DNA from: Candidatus Paraburkholderia calva
Lineage (GTDB): Bacteria; Pseudomonadota; Gammaproteobacteria; Burkholderiales; Burkholderiaceae
Reading direction: 5' to 3'
Assembly (NCBI GenBank): GCA_001184395.1
Contig: LFLF01000009.1
Span: forward strand, 1-51,523
DNA length: 51,523 bases
Position 1 is the first letter of the stretch; every line of letters starts with the position of its first letter. The notes below the pieces were generated by a model. It searched no databases, was not told the origin of the DNA, and worked only from the letters and a program-made list of their open reading frames with translations. Positions 50,783-51,523 of the stretch are shown here, in pieces. Both the position numbers and the translations under genes were made by a program.

Positions 50783-51126
50783 TTACGGACGGTTAAAGTC
50801 GACCGGGTTCGCGTCGGTGGCGGGCCGCACGACGCGGCTCAGAAAGTTGGAGTGCAGTGCGGGACCCGAAGCCTGAGCGCCGTCGCTCACGCCGCTGTAC
50901 GAAGCGGTCGCGGCGCCTTGCTGCGCATCGACGCGCGTTTCGGCGGCCTGGATGTTGGCCGGATAGGTCGTGTGGTCGCTTGACGGTCGTAGCCGGCGCG
51001 TTCGAGTTGAACCAGTTGCACTTTCACTTCGGCACGGGTGACAGGCGCGTTGTCGGCGGCTTGCGCGAAGGAGGGAACAGCGAGTGCGGAAGCGATGACA
51101 AGAGCGGGAACGATTGACTTGAACAT
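50783..51126 (-). pseudogene. DUF4148-family small exported protein, frameshifted
   Basis: MFKSIVPALVIASALAVPSFAQA is a signal peptide followed by NAPVTRAEVKVQLVQLERAGYD, the DUF4148 core. Near 50985 the frame is lost. The alternative frame reads SSDHTTYPANIQAAETRVDAQ and ends VRPATDANPVDFNRP with a TAA at 50785-50783, giving the family's usual length of about 110 residues. The expressed frame would stop at 79 residues. These small periplasmic proteins are numerous in Burkholderia; their role is unknown. Confidence 0.78.
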
Positions 51127-51215
51127 GATGAACCTCCGAAAACAGTTGACTGCTTGAGGGGAACGTTGCGGCTGGAGAAGTTGTCTCGCTGGTCGCTTCG
51201 TCGTTGAAAAGCAGT

Positions 51216-51240
51216 CTAGCCGGCTATTGAAATACCCTCT
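51216..51240. repeat. Left terminal inverted repeat of the right IS plus CTAG
   Basis: CTAG (51216-51219) is followed by CCGGCTATTGAAATACCC, the complementary end to the repeat at 187-207. The distance to the transposase ATG is 117 bases. Confidence 0.6.
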
Positions 51241-51336
51241 ACGCGGGTCATCTTACGCGGATCATCTGATTGGAAGGGGCAAACTGGGCGGGGCAAACGT
51301 TGAATCAAGGAATCGAACGACACTGAGACCGAAACG

Positions 51337-51523
51337 ATGCGCAGAGCGGACGGCTACACCGAATTGATGTTCATGATGACCACGCTGGATAACTTGGTTC
51401 CGGCCAATCACCCGCTGCGACCGATTCGGCTGTGGTTGAACGAGGCGCTCACTCGCATGGACGCGGTCTTTTCGCGGATGTATGAGAGCGCCGCGAGGGG
51501 GGTCGTCCGAGCTTCGCGCCGGA
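51337..51523 (+). mobile_element. IS5/IS1182-type transposase, N-terminal part (partial, frameshift)
   Basis: MRRADGYTELMFMMTTLD continues NLVPANHPLRPIRLWLNEAL and MDAVFSRMYESAAR, the start of this transposase group. At a run of six G near 51506 the frame breaks: the family sequence GGRPSFAP is encoded one base off. This copy therefore seems to carry a one-base deletion, unless the run is misread. It belongs to the same group as the element at the left edge, in the same orientation, and the window ends inside it. Confidence 0.75.

Overview
The window reads as chromosomal DNA of a high-GC beta-proteobacterium of the Burkholderiaceae (Burkholderia/Paraburkholderia/Caballeronia group). The clues are the phasin, a pyruvate dehydrogenase operon whose E3 carries lipoyl domains, and many families typical of that group (DUF4148, DUF3300/DUF2950, DUF2242, TAXI-TRAP, xdh operon). 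The genome is visibly eroding. About 18 genes are open and plausible; about 22 are pseudogenes carrying frameshifts, premature stops or internal deletions. This pattern is known from recently host-restricted lineages such as the leaf-nodule Burkholderia/Caballeronia symbionts. That assignment is inference; no symbiosis gene is visible here.

Layout. 1-211: right end of an IS5/IS1182-type insertion sequence that has cut off the start of a TMEM175-like channel gene. 212-2638: dead TMEM175, dead phosphoesterase, dead proP. 3324-5027: intact argA-yggX. 5050-9390: hrpA helicase, heavily degraded. 9501-11640: intact beta-propeller protein and sterol-desaturase-family enzyme. 11722-13391: dead EI24 and CinA-like genes. 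13394-14521: cutC and a rhodanese gene meeting tail to tail. 14596-19310: intact glnA with a sigma-54 promoter, followed by broken ntrB and ntrC. 19330-25541: intact xth, prlC and folD around dead GNAT and cytosine deaminase genes. 25774-28117: dead DUF2950/DUF3300 pair. 28600-31787: intact FixJ/DctR-type two-component system. 32065-38290: intact aceE-aceF-lpdA. 38486-39061: intact phasin. 39816-43278: promoter and structured leader RNA (probable riboswitch) followed by a collapsed xanthine dehydrogenase operon xdhABC. 43283-48302: dead SPFH, AraC, LysR, isomerase and TAXI transporter genes. 48905-50558: BON protein, remnant of a 3-hydroxybutyrate oligomer hydrolase, DUF2242 lipoprotein. 50783-51126: dead DUF4148. 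51220-51523: left end of a second IS of the same kind as the first.

Functionally, the survivors are core metabolism and repair: arginine synthesis entry, glutamine synthetase, one-carbon metabolism, pyruvate dehydrogenase, exonuclease III, an oligopeptidase, iron-sulfur protection and PHB granule coating. The losses are nutrient scavenging and its regulation: nitrogen control NtrBC, purine and pyrimidine-base catabolism, osmolyte and carboxylate uptake, PHB oligomer breakdown and several transcription regulators. I found no CRISPR array, tRNA, rRNA, prophage, or recognisable defence or secretion system.
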